DNA of 16,139 nucleotides from DAIOHQ01 sp036744635 (GCA_036744635.1 DAIOHQ010000099.1:1-16139); one strand, 5' to 3'; counted from the first letter of the stretch, positions 8,034 to 14,819 are shown. Translations and numbers: made by a program. Notes: generated by a model not told the origin, from the letters alone.

Positions 8034-8372
8034 TTATCCCGGCGGCCATTTGAAATCTCTCCCCGCCAACACGTGCAGATGGATGTGCCAGACGGATTGG
8101 CCGGCGCGCTCGCCGCAGTTGAAGACGGTGCGATAGTCGGCCTGGCCGAGTTGCTGCATCAGTTGCCTGGCCAATAGGAACATCCCCCCTACCAGTTCAG
8201 CGTCGGCGGCGGCCAGGTCGTTCAGCGACGCGATGTGCCTCTTGGGAATCACCAGCAGGTGTACCGGCGCCTGCGGGTTGATGTCGTGGATGACAATGTA
8301 GCGCTCATCCTCGTGGGCAATCTTCGCGGGAATCTTCTTTGCGATGATCTTGCTGAAAATTGATTCTTCCAT
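8034..8372 (-). CDS. HIT-family protein (Hint-like nucleotide hydrolase)
   Basis: This 112-residue protein has the usual length for Hint/PKCI-1-type cytoplasmic enzymes, which hydrolyse nucleoside phosphoramidates and similar purine nucleotides. The histidine triad H96-I-H98-L-H100-V follows the typical GQSVW, and H98 should be the nucleophile by analogy with Hint. The nucleotide-pocket segment INPQAPVHLLVIPKRHI lies at 31-47. The N-terminal SIFSKII has Ser where many relatives have a Cys. The reading frame stays open upstream for hundreds of codons, antisense to the permease gene, but the family start is at 8372. The gene ends 5 nt from the convergent HEAT gene, so transcripts from the two sides should overlap. 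No Shine-Dalgarno sequence; a -10-like TAGAAT lies 7 nt before the ATG. Confidence 0.95.
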   Translation of the reverse strand: MEESIFSKIIAKKIPAKIAHEDERYIVIHDINPQAPVHLLVIPKRHIASLNDLAAADAELVGGMFLLARQLMQQLGQADYRTVFNCGERAGQSVWHIHLHVLAGRDFKWPPG

Positions 8373-8379
8373 CGAGCTT

Positions 8380-8385
8380 ATTCTA
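8380..8385 (-). promoter_or_regulatory. -10-like box close to the HIT start
   Basis: On the minus strand TAGAAT (five of six to TATAAT) ends 7 nt before the ATG. Transcription would start at or next to the start codon, giving a leaderless message. No convincing -35 is seen at the proper distance. Confidence 0.4.
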
Positions 8386-8411
8386 ACAACCCGGCGTATT
8401 CGTACTATATA
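8383..8411 (+). promoter_or_regulatory. Possible promoter for the MacB-like permease
   Basis: CTAACA (8383-8388) and TATATA (8406-8411) each match the sigma-70 hexamers at four of six positions, with a 17-nt spacer. This would give a leader of about 27 nt. It overlaps the HIT promoter region on the other strand in a 72-nt divergent gap. The match is modest. Confidence 0.35.
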
Positions 8412-8444
8412 GAGAATCGGGGCATTCGTTCGGATTGGTATGCC

Positions 8445-9749
8445 ATGCTGAACTTCTTGGCCGAGACCTTTGGGCTCGGCCTGCGAAATCTTTATCTGCA
8501 CAAGCTGCGGAGCCTGCTGACGGCGCTGGGAATCATCCTGGGCGTCGCCGCCGTCATTGCCATGGTCGCCATCGGCGAAGGCACCAAGCAGGCCGCCTTG
8601 GAACAACTCCGTCAGCTCGGCGCCCGCAACATCATCATCCGCTCGGCCAAGCCGCCCGAAAGCAGCGACACCGGCGCCCGCACCCAGCGCGTGCTGGACT
8701 TTGGCGTCAAACGCGCTGACCTGCTGCGGCTGAAGGCGCTGACCGACCCGGGGACCAATCCCCGCGCCGCCGTCATGGTCCCCCTGCGCGACACCGAGCA
8801 GAAGGTGGTGCGCGGCGACGTGCGCGTGGCCGCCAATGCCATTGGCACCACCTCGGCCGCGTTTGACGTGATCAACCTGCGCCTGGAGCGCGGCCGCTAT
8901 TTCACGCCGGTGGACGAGGAGCACCAGACGCCGGTCTGTGTGATCGGATCGACCGCCGCCAAGCAGCTTTTCCCCTACCAGGACCCCATCGGCGAAACCA
9001 TCCAGATCGGCTCGGGGGACTTGAGCGTCGTCATCCTGCAGGTAGTCGGCGTGCTCGAACCCACCGGCCTGCGCGCGGAGGGGGCGGCCATGATCAACCG
9101 CAACCTCGACCAGGACATCTATTTCCCCCTGTCGCTGGCGCAGAGCCGCTTCGGCGATTCGATCATCCGCCGCCAGGCCGGCTCGTTCGAGCGCAAGAAC
9201 ATCGAGCTGTCGGAAGTGTGGATGCAGGCCGAGCGCACCGAGGATGTCGAGCGACTCGCCTCCAACGCCGAGAACATCATGCAGGCCACCCACCGCAACA
9301 GTGACTTTGAGGTGAAGGCGCCGATTCAGATTCTGCGCAGCGCGGAAAAGGTGCAGCAGCAGTTCAACATCGTGCTGGGAACGATCGCGGGATTTTCCCT
9401 GGTGGTGGGCGGCATCGGCATCATGAACATCATGCTGGCCAGCGTCACCGAGCGCACCCGCGAGATCGGCATCCGCCGGGCGCTGGGGGCCAAGCGCAAG
9501 CACATCACCCTGCAGTTCCTGATCGAAACCTCGGTCATCAGCCTCACCGGCGGCCTGATCGGCATCGCCCTGGGCTCCGGCCTGTCTGTGCTGCTGCCGG
9601 TGATGATGCCCAACTATCGCACCAACATCGCCACCTGGTCGGTCATCGGCAGCTTCGTCGCCAGCGGCATGATCGGCATCGTCTTCGGCATGTACCCCGC
9701 CATCATGGCCGCCCGCATGAATCCCATCGAAGCGCTGCGGCATGAGTAA
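8445..9749 (+). CDS. MacB/FtsX-type ABC transporter permease
   Basis: The 434 residues show the MacB topology. One transmembrane helix lies near 24-43 (LLTALGIILGVAAVIAMVAI). A periplasmic core domain of roughly 260 residues follows, then three helices near 310-333, 358-385 and 397-424. The FtsX-type hallmark TERTREIGIRRALGAKR follows the second helix, and the C-terminus has the family ending MNPIEALRHE. MacB-type systems work by mechanotransmission, coupling cytoplasmic ATP hydrolysis to periplasmic movements such as lipoprotein, peptide or drug efflux. No matching ATPase or membrane-fusion protein adjoins it: the neighbours are a HIT protein and an importer operon on the other strand. The partner must be encoded elsewhere or shared. 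No clear ribosome binding site was seen before the ATG. Confidence 0.93.
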   Translation: MLNFLAETFGLGLRNLYLHKLRSLLTALGIILGVAAVIAMVAIGEGTKQAALEQLRQLGARNIIIRSAKPPESSDTGARTQRVLDFGVKRADLLRLKALTDPGTNPRAAVMVPLRDTEQKVVRGDVRVAANAIGTTSAAFDVINLRLERGRYFTPVDEEHQTPVCVIGSTAAKQLFPYQDPIGETIQIGSGDLSVVILQVVGVLEPTGLRAEGAAMINRNLDQDIYFPLSLAQSRFGDSIIRRQAGSFERKNIELSEVWMQAERTEDVERLASNAENIMQATHRNSDFEVKAPIQILRSAEKVQQQFNIVLGTIAGFSLVVGGIGIMNIMLASVTERTREIGIRRALGAKRKHITLQFLIETSVISLTGGLIGIALGSGLSVLLPVMMPNYRTNIATWSVIGSFVASGMIGIVFGMYPAIMAARMNPIEALRHE

Positions 9750-9775
9750 GTTGATCTTGAACCGTGCGCGGAATC

Positions 9776-9831
9776 GTAGCACGGGCGTCTCGCCCGTGGC
9801 TGCGCGCTCCAGCCACGGGCGAGACGCCGTG
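9776..9831. repeat. Nested palindrome between convergent genes
   Basis: The arms 9780-9802 and 9810-9831 are complementary except for one bulged G, around a 7-nt loop. The left arm is itself a hairpin: CACGGGCG (9780-9787) pairs with CGCCCGTG (9791-9798). It begins with GTAG, like the palindrome at 4346-4406, and has the same hairpin-within-hairpin plan. It fills much of the 103-nt gap between the convergent MacB-like and importer permease genes and might stop transcription from both sides, although no T-run flanks it. Confidence 0.88.
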
Positions 9832-9852
9832 GGCATTACCCCTGTGCTGAAA

Positions 9853-10734
9853 TCATCGTGCCGCCGTCAGGCCGAAGCGCGCATGCACGCGCTTTTCCAG
9901 AATGGCAAATCCAAACCTGTCTGCCAGCATTCCCAGCAGCACCATCATCGCCATGATCGCCACCACCAGCGCGATGTTCAGATTTGCGCGGCCACTGTCG
10001 AGCAAGAATCCCAGCCCCTTGTGTTTGACCCCCTCCAGGATCAGTTCGGCTCCCATCAGCGAGCGCCAGGCGAAGGAAAATCCCTGCCGCAGGCTGCTCG
10101 CCAGCGCCGGCAAACTGGCCGGCAGCAGCACGTAACGATACAGCCGCCAACCCCGCGCCCCCAGCATCAATCCTGCCCGCTGATACACCGGCGGAATCGT
10201 CCGCAGGCCATCGCGCAGGGCGATCGAGATGGCAAAGCAGCTCCCCATCACCAGCACGAACAGGATGCCGATCTCATTCAATCCGAACAGCAGCATCCCC
10301 AGCGGCACCCAGCAGACGCTCGGCAACGTCTGCATGCCCAGAAAAACCGGGCCGAGCAGCCTGTCAATTTCCACCCACCGCCACATCGCCAGCCCCAGAG
10401 CAGCGCCCAGTAGAATGCTGATGGCAAACCCCACCAGCAGGCGCAGCGCGCTGACTGCGTTGGCAATGATAAGCGGGCTGGTGAGGATCGATTCGCGGTC
10501 GTCGGCCGCATCCTCGCGTACGCTGCGCCGGGGCCAGCCGCGGTGAATCGGGTCGCCGAAATGCGTATCGATGTTGAGCTGGCTTAGCCCGGCGTCGACG
10601 ATCTGGCTGGGCGCGGGAAAGATGTAGGCCTTCCAGCCGACGATCCTATATGCCGCTTCCCACGTCGACAGCACCGCTATCCAGATCAGCGCCCGCTTTA
10701 GGCTTCCAGTATTCAGCCATCTGCCCATTGACAC
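9853..10734 (-). CDS. ABC importer permease, SsuC/TauC/NrtB type
   Basis: The 293-residue inner-membrane subunit belongs to the sulfonate/taurine/nitrate importer class. It has about six hydrophobic segments, the first being ALIWIAVLSTWEAAYRIVG. A PAPSQIVDAG motif follows, typical of this class. The cytoplasmic EAA-type loop lies around residues 182-208 (LMLGARGWRLYRYVLLPASL). The N-terminal region between helices 1 and 2 carries an unusually charged insert (RSVREDAADDRES). The start is GTG 10734 or ATG 10728. Either way the gene overlaps the end of the ATPase gene by 83-89 nt, and it cannot start much later without losing the first helix. It is the last gene of the three-gene operon. Confidence 0.92.
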   Translation of the reverse strand: MSMGRWLNTGSLKRALIWIAVLSTWEAAYRIVGWKAYIFPAPSQIVDAGLSQLNIDTHFGDPIHRGWPRRSVREDAADDRESILTSPLIIANAVSALRLLVGFAISILLGAALGLAMWRWVEIDRLLGPVFLGMQTLPSVCWVPLGMLLFGLNEIGILFVLVMGSCFAISIALRDGLRTIPPVYQRAGLMLGARGWRLYRYVLLPASLPALASSLRQGFSFAWRSLMGAELILEGVKHKGLGFLLDSGRANLNIALVVAIMAMMVLLGMLADRFGFAILEKRVHARFGLTAAR

Positions 10735-11572
10735 GGTTTACCTCATCCTCAATTTCCCTGCGCACCAGGTGAACCAGCTCACTGACGTCAGGACTGTCGA
10801 AATTGCGCGGATGCGCCAGGCTCACCGGGATGTCCTTGCGGATTCGTCCCGGATGCGCGTGCAGCACGATGATCCGGTCGGCCAGGCGCACCGCCTCGCC
10901 CACCGAGTGGGTCACAAACAGAATCGTCTTGCTGGTGGTGATCCACAGGTCCTGCAACTGCTCGTGCATCAGCGTGCGCGTCTGCGCATCCAGGGACGCA
11001 AACGGCTCATCCATCAGCAGCACCGCCGGGTCCATCACCAGCGAGCGGGCGATCGCAATCCGCTGTTTCATGCCGCCCGACAGCTCGTGAATCAGCTTGT
11101 CGCCGCTCTGCGAAAGGTGAACCAGCCGCAGCGCCTCCTGCACGCGATCCTGCCGCTCGCTCTTTGGCATCCCCGCCATCTTCAAGCCGAACTCGATGTT
11201 CTGCGCCGCCGTCAGCCAGGCGAACAGCCCATGGTCCTGAAAGACCACCGCCCGATCCGGGCCCGGGCCATCCGTCTCGCGCCCGTCCAGCTTCACCACC
11301 CCGCTGTCGGCCTTCAACATGCCGGCGCAAATATTCAACAGCGTGCTCTTGCCGCAGCCGCTCGGGCCGACCACCACCACGAACTCCCCGCTCTGGCAGG
11401 TCAGGGTGATGTCGCTGACCGCGCGCACCGTCGTGCCTTGAAAAATTTTGCTGACGTTCTGCAGCTCCAGCCGGCCACGCTTGGCAATGCCCGCCCCAGG
11501 CGCGCCCCGTCTGCTCGACACCCAGGCGCTGCCGCGGCCATTCGCCCGAATTGCTCCATTGACCACGGACAT
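10646..11572 (-). CDS. ABC importer ATPase, SsuB/TauB/NrtD type
   Basis: The ATPase has 308 residues with every core motif intact: Walker A GPSGCGKST (69-77), Q-loop VFQDHGLFAW with Gln112, signature LSGGM (164-168), Walker B VLLMDE (184-189), D-loop SLD (193-195) and His222. The phrase VFQDHGL is typical of the sulfonate/taurine/nitrate subfamily. The N-terminus has about 33 extra basic and Gly-rich residues before the first strand. The C-terminus runs about 30 residues past the usual end, in the part that overlaps the permease gene. The ATG abuts the stop codon of the binding-protein gene with no gap, so translational coupling is likely; GGGAAG near the end of that gene may serve as its ribosome binding site. 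Confidence 0.95.
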   Translation of the reverse strand: MSVVNGAIRANGRGSAWVSSRRGAPGAGIAKRGRLELQNVSKIFQGTTVRAVSDITLTCQSGEFVVVVGPSGCGKSTLLNICAGMLKADSGVVKLDGRETDGPGPDRAVVFQDHGLFAWLTAAQNIEFGLKMAGMPKSERQDRVQEALRLVHLSQSGDKLIHELSGGMKQRIAIARSLVMDPAVLLMDEPFASLDAQTRTLMHEQLQDLWITTSKTILFVTHSVGEAVRLADRIIVLHAHPGRIRKDIPVSLAHPRNFDSPDVSELVHLVRREIEDEVNRVNGQMAEYWKPKAGADLDSGAVDVGSGI

Positions 11573-12595
11573 CTACTGCTTCCCGCCAGGCGCCGCCGAG
11601 GTTTTTTCGGCCTGCAGCTTTCGCAAAATCCCTGCATCGACCAGACCATCCAGGGCAGGCCGGTCGCGCGTCATCTTCAATTCATATGCCCACTGTGCGT
11701 AAGTCTTGAGCGTCTGCTCCAGCGGCTCATCGGTGAATTGCACCCGTCCCAGCGCCGCCGGCAAGACGCCTTCGGGAAGTCGCGTGTGGTTGATCGCGAA
11801 CAGCGCATCGCCGAGCTGCTTTTCGTATTTTGCCGAATCCTGCTGCAGCCGCGCCGTCCACTGCCGATGCACCCTCAACACCTTCTCGATCACCTCCGGA
11901 TGCCTGGCCAGGTATTCCGGCGTCGTCACGATGACCGTCAACGTGAACTGCTTGTCCGGCCAAAGGTCTTTCTCCTCACCGATGATCTCCGCATCCGCCT
12001 CGGCCACCAGCCGCGCCCCCCACGGCTCGGGCGTCCAAGCGGCGTCGATGTCGCCCCGGCGCATCATCCCGGCCTGCTCGGCGTTGGCGATCGGCAGCAC
12101 GTTAGTAGTATCGGCCTGTCCGAGGACCGAGGTCAGATAGTGTTTGGCGGAAACATCCTGCGTATTGGCAATCTGGGGTGTCGCCAGCTTGTGCCCCTTG
12201 AGGTCAGTAAGGCTCTTGATGCCCGAACCCTTGCGGGCCACAATTACCACGCCATTGGCCGCCGCCCCGGCGACAATCCGCAACCCTTCCCCGTTGCTCC
12301 TAGCAAAGCCGTTGAGCGCCGGGCTGGGGCCGACGTATCCTATATCGACTTCTTTGGAAAACAGCGCCTCGATCAGACTCGGGCCAGCATTGAAGGTCTT
12401 GGCCGAAAGTTTCGCGGGCGCAAGGGCTTGCGCGAATTCCCCCGAGCTGGCCCCCAGCACCGCCTGGGCGTGGGTGACATTGGGGAAATAGCCGATACGC
12501 ACCTCCTGCGGCGCGGAATCGCCGCCGGATTTGCTGCATCCGCCGGCCAACAGCAAAGCCAAAACGCAACCCAGAATTCGGCGCCAAGCCTTCAT
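11573..12595 (-). CDS. Substrate-binding lipoprotein, SsuA/TauA/NrtA-like
   Basis: This 340-residue extracytoplasmic receptor should deliver ligand to the permease. The N-terminus MKAWRRILGCVLALLLAGGC is a lipoprotein signal, with Cys20 as the probable lipidated residue. The mature part opens with VRIGYFPNVTHAQAV (32-46), typical of the sulfonate-type binding-protein family. It continues with PSLIEALFSKEVDIGYVGP and a DAAWTPEPWG stretch that is also seen in family members. The ligand (alkanesulfonate, taurine, nitrate or a thiamine-precursor-like molecule) cannot be told from sequence alone. No desulfonating monooxygenase or nitrate reductase is nearby. It is first in its operon. There is no Shine-Dalgarno sequence, and the best promoter ends only 10 nt before the ATG. 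Confidence 0.93.
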   Translation of the reverse strand: MKAWRRILGCVLALLLAGGCSKSGGDSAPQEVRIGYFPNVTHAQAVLGASSGEFAQALAPAKLSAKTFNAGPSLIEALFSKEVDIGYVGPSPALNGFARSNGEGLRIVAGAAANGVVIVARKGSGIKSLTDLKGHKLATPQIANTQDVSAKHYLTSVLGQADTTNVLPIANAEQAGMMRRGDIDAAWTPEPWGARLVAEADAEIIGEEKDLWPDKQFTLTVIVTTPEYLARHPEVIEKVLRVHRQWTARLQQDSAKYEKQLGDALFAINHTRLPEGVLPAALGRVQFTDEPLEQTLKTYAQWAYELKMTRDRPALDGLVDAGILRKLQAEKTSAAPGGKQ

Positions 12596-12605
12596 AATTT
12601 GCAGG

Positions 12606-12633
12606 ACTGTAGCAACGATTCCTCATTTGTCAA
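12606..12633 (-). promoter_or_regulatory. Sigma-70-type promoter of the importer operon
   Basis: On the minus strand a perfect TTGACA (12628-12633) is followed by a 16-nt spacer and TACAGT (12606-12611). The -10 ends 10 nt before the ATG, so the predicted leader is only about 4-5 nt. Its -35 overlaps the opposite-strand -35 candidate for manA. Confidence 0.65.
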
Positions 12634-12657
12634 TATTTCCTATCAATTAAGTATAGT
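12627..12657 (+). promoter_or_regulatory. Candidate manA promoter
   Basis: TTGTCA (12627-12632) and TATAGT (12652-12657) each match consensus at five of six positions. The 19-nt spacer is longer than ideal. The start would be near 12664, giving a leader of about 35-45 nt. The -35 shares five bases with the importer promoter on the other strand. Confidence 0.45.
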
Positions 12658-12697
12658 ATTCGCGGCGACTGTCTTTTTTCGCTGCCCCCCGCTATAC

Positions 12698-13741
12698 ATG
12701 GCCGCCGAGATGGCGCTTTATCCGATGCTTTTTCAGCCCCGTTACCTGGAGAAAATCTGGGGCGGGTGCAAGCTCGAAACCCTTGGCAAAAAGGGGCTTC
12801 CTGCCGAAAAGCTGATCGGTGAGAGCTGGGAACTCTTCGATTTTCCGCCCGGCGTGGTCGAAAATTCGCCGGATTGGGTCAGCAGCGTCATCGCCAATGG
12901 CCCGTTGGCGGGCCGGACGCTCCACGGTGTTATTGAGGAATTTGGGACCGATCTGCACGGCGACGTTCCGCTGCTGGGGCCGCATGGGCAGTTTCCGGTT
13001 CTGGTTAAGTTTCTCGACGCCCGCGAGCACCTTTCAGTGCAGGTACATCCGGATCAGGATTATGTCAATACCCACCCCGAGGCGCATCTGAAAAGCGAGG
13101 CGTGGTATGTCTTGCAGAGCGATCCGGGGGCGGCGCTGTTCAAGGGGATGAGGCCGGGGGTGACGCGCGAGCAATTCAAAGCGGCGGTCGAGGCTGGGAC
13201 GGTCGAAGGGTTGCTGCGCAAAATCCCAACCAAGCCCGGCCAATGTTTCTATCTCCCCAGCGGGACCGTCCACGCCCTGGGCGCGGGCATCGTGGTGGCC
13301 GAGGTCCAGACGCCCAGCGACACCACCTTCCGCGTGTTCGATTTCAACCGCGTCGATCCCGCCACCGGCCGGCCGCGGGCGCTGCAGGTGGCCGAGGCGC
13401 TGCAGTGCATCAACTTCAACCCCGAGCCGCCCGAGCGGCCGCGCAGCCACGTGGCCGGGTTTTTTACCACCGTCAGCCAGTTGGTCAGCAGCCCCTATTT
13501 CAAGATCGAAAAAGTGCGCTTCATCGAAGGCATTGAAGAACCGGTCCCCTACGACGAACCGGTGGTCTGGATCATGCTCGAAGGCCAGGCCGAGGTGAAA
13601 GTGGATGGCATCAAGGAACCCACTCGCTTCACCCGCGGCGACACCGTTCTGATCCCCGCCAAGATGAAAAACCCGATGATCAAGACCGTGACCGATTGCG
13701 TGTGGCTGGAGGTGACGTTTCCGACCAAGAGCGATTCTTGA
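12698..13741 (+). CDS. manA: Mannose-6-phosphate isomerase, type I (class with short zinc enzymes)
   Basis: This enzyme interconverts mannose 6-phosphate and fructose 6-phosphate in the cytoplasm, feeding mannose into glycolysis or GDP-mannose synthesis. The cupin-fold zinc ligands of type I isomerases are present: Gln115 and His117 in LSVQVHPD, Glu134 in SEAWYVL, and His192 in LPSGTVHALGAG. The N-terminal PMLFQPRYLEKIWGG is the family hallmark. At 347 residues it is slightly longer than the roughly 315-residue Bacillus-type enzymes. ATG 12710 (MALYPMLF) fits relatives as well as 12698, and neither has a clear ribosome binding site. The frame is also open far upstream, antisense to the importer, which is a GC-rich artefact. 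It diverges from the importer and lies 54 nt before the pseudouridine synthase gene. Confidence 0.95.
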   Translation: MAAEMALYPMLFQPRYLEKIWGGCKLETLGKKGLPAEKLIGESWELFDFPPGVVENSPDWVSSVIANGPLAGRTLHGVIEEFGTDLHGDVPLLGPHGQFPVLVKFLDAREHLSVQVHPDQDYVNTHPEAHLKSEAWYVLQSDPGAALFKGMRPGVTREQFKAAVEAGTVEGLLRKIPTKPGQCFYLPSGTVHALGAGIVVAEVQTPSDTTFRVFDFNRVDPATGRPRALQVAEALQCINFNPEPPERPRSHVAGFFTTVSQLVSSPYFKIEKVRFIEGIEEPVPYDEPVVWIMLEGQAEVKVDGIKEPTRFTRGDTVLIPAKMKNPMIKTVTDCVWLEVTFPTKSDS

Positions 13742-13783
13742 GAAAACCATGCCGGCGTACTCCGACGCTGGCGCTGAATGGCG

Positions 13784-13789
13784 TATGAT
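13784..13789 (+). promoter_or_regulatory. -10-like box before the pseudouridine synthase
   Basis: TATGAT (five of six) ends 6 nt before ATG 13796, so initiation would fall on the start codon itself. The -35 region (near 13761) is poor. It also supports 13796 over the in-frame ATG at 13778, which lies upstream of the box. Confidence 0.4.
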
Positions 13790-13795
13790 TCTCTC

Positions 13796-14614
13796 ATGAA
13801 AGAGCGGATTCAGAAAATATTGGGGAATGCGGGGGTGGCTTCGCGGCGGAACGTGGAGGAGATGGTTTTGCGGGGGCGGATCGCGGTGAATGGGAAAGTC
13901 GTGCGCGAGCTTCCGGTTTTGATCGATCCGAACGTGGACCGGGTGAGCGTGGATGATGAGCCGGTGCGGCTGAAGTCGCGGGAAACCCGCGAGCGGTTTT
14001 ACATCATGATGAACAAGCCCAAGGGGGTGTACAGCACCAACGTGGCACAGGGGGAGCAGACGCGGGCGATCGACCTGCTGCCGGCGGGATTGCCGGCGCG
14101 GGTGTATCCGGTTGGCCAGCTTGACGCCGAATCCAAGGGGCTGCTGCTGCTGACCAACGATGGGGAGCTGACCAACCGGCTGACGCACCCGCGCTATGGC
14201 GTGCCGAAGGTGTATCGCGCGGTGGTGGATGGGTTTGTCACCGAGGAGCTGGTGAAGCAATTGGAAAATGGCATGTGGGTGGGGGACGCCAAGACCAGCA
14301 AGGGCGTCAAGAGTGGCCGCAGCCATATCCGGGTGATGAAGCGCACGCGGGAGAAGAGCATTCTGGAGATCAGCATGCGCGAAGGGCGCAACCCGCAGAT
14401 CCGGCGGATGCTGGCCAAGCTGGGACATAAGGTGCGGGACCTGACGCGGGTTCGCATGGGGCCGCTGACGCTGGATAAGCTGGCCCCGGGCCAGTTTCGG
14501 CCGCTGACGCCGCGGGAGGTAAGGGAGCTGAGGGGGCTGGGACGGAGGGAGGGGAAAAATGAGGCGGGGACGCGGCGACGCGGGGAGGGGGAGAACGAAA
14601 CGGCGAAACGGTGA
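13796..14614 (+). CDS. rluB: RluB/RsuA-family rRNA pseudouridine synthase
   Basis: The enzyme isomerises a uridine in ribosomal RNA; in RluB relatives this is in domain V of 23S rRNA. Residues 1-60 form the S4 RNA-binding domain (KERIQKILGNAGVASRR, RGRIAVNGKVV). The catalytic domain contains VGQLDAESKGLLLLTNDGEL, with Asp110 as the catalytic aspartate, then RLTHPRYGVPKVYRAVVDG and EGRNPQIRRMLAKLGHKV. Relatives have Arg-Leu-Asp at the active site; here Gln108 replaces the Arg. The last roughly 30 residues (from GLGRREGKNE) are a polar, basic and acidic tail outside the domain, written in G-rich DNA. The start is ATG 13796 rather than 13778 because the S4 domain begins there. The family is certain; assignment to RluB rather than another RsuA relative is likely. 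Confidence 0.92.
   Translation: MKERIQKILGNAGVASRRNVEEMVLRGRIAVNGKVVRELPVLIDPNVDRVSVDDEPVRLKSRETRERFYIMMNKPKGVYSTNVAQGEQTRAIDLLPAGLPARVYPVGQLDAESKGLLLLTNDGELTNRLTHPRYGVPKVYRAVVDGFVTEELVKQLENGMWVGDAKTSKGVKSGRSHIRVMKRTREKSILEISMREGRNPQIRRMLAKLGHKVRDLTRVRMGPLTLDKLAPGQFRPLTPREVRELRGLGRREGKNEAGTRRRGEGENETAKR
14523..14554 (+). other. Potential G-quadruplex in the pseudouridine synthase tail
   Basis: Five G-tracts of at least three G occur at 14523-14525, 14532-14536, 14539-14541, 14547-14549 and 14551-14554, with loops of 6, 2, 5 and 1 nt. They lie on the coding strand, so the mRNA could fold too. More G-rich DNA follows up to about 14635. Confidence 0.5.
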
Positions 14615-14640
14615 GGGGGAGGAGTGAAAATGAGATGTGG

Positions 14641-14670
14641 GACATTCTGCGACATTGTGGGACATTGGTT
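14641..14670. repeat. Three 10-nt direct repeats (GACATT)
   Basis: GACATT recurs exactly every 10 nt at 14641, 14651 and 14661. The connecting four bases vary (CTGC, GTGG, GGTT). The spacing is close to one DNA helical turn, which would suit phased protein binding, but a simple short tandem duplication is equally possible. Confidence 0.6.
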
Positions 14671-14791
14671 GGTCATTAGTCCTTTGTCCTTGGTCACTTG
14701 TGAATAACTTGACGTCTGGGGCAGTTGTTTGGGAGTGGGACGTTTGGGGAAAGGCGGTGGGCTGGGCGTACACTGCGGAATTGGGTCCAAA

Positions 14792-14819
14792 CGCAGAACG
14801 CAGAATGTAAAATGCAGAA
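14792..14819. repeat. Heptameric tandem repeat, four units
   Basis: The units are CGCAGAA, CGCAGAA, TGTAAAA and TGCAGAA with no gaps. From memory, similar 7-nt arrays recur in intergenic DNA of planctomycete-like genomes. Function is unknown. Confidence 0.65.

Noticed and set aside
8373..9836. Minus-strand frame open for about 488 codons upstream of the HIT protein
   Set aside because: It is the shadow of the MacB-like permease gene; the HIT fold begins at 8372.
10769..12697. Plus-strand frame open for 643 codons ahead of manA, giving a 990-codon ORF
   Set aside because: It is antisense to the intact importer ATPase and binding-protein genes, is rich in His/Arg/Gln as expected of a GC-rich shadow, and the isomerase family starts near 12698-12710.
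13751..13772. Hairpin between manA and the pseudouridine synthase as a terminator
   Set aside because: The 8-bp stem has one G-T pair and a 6-nt loop, with no T-run after it, so it is too weak to call a terminator.
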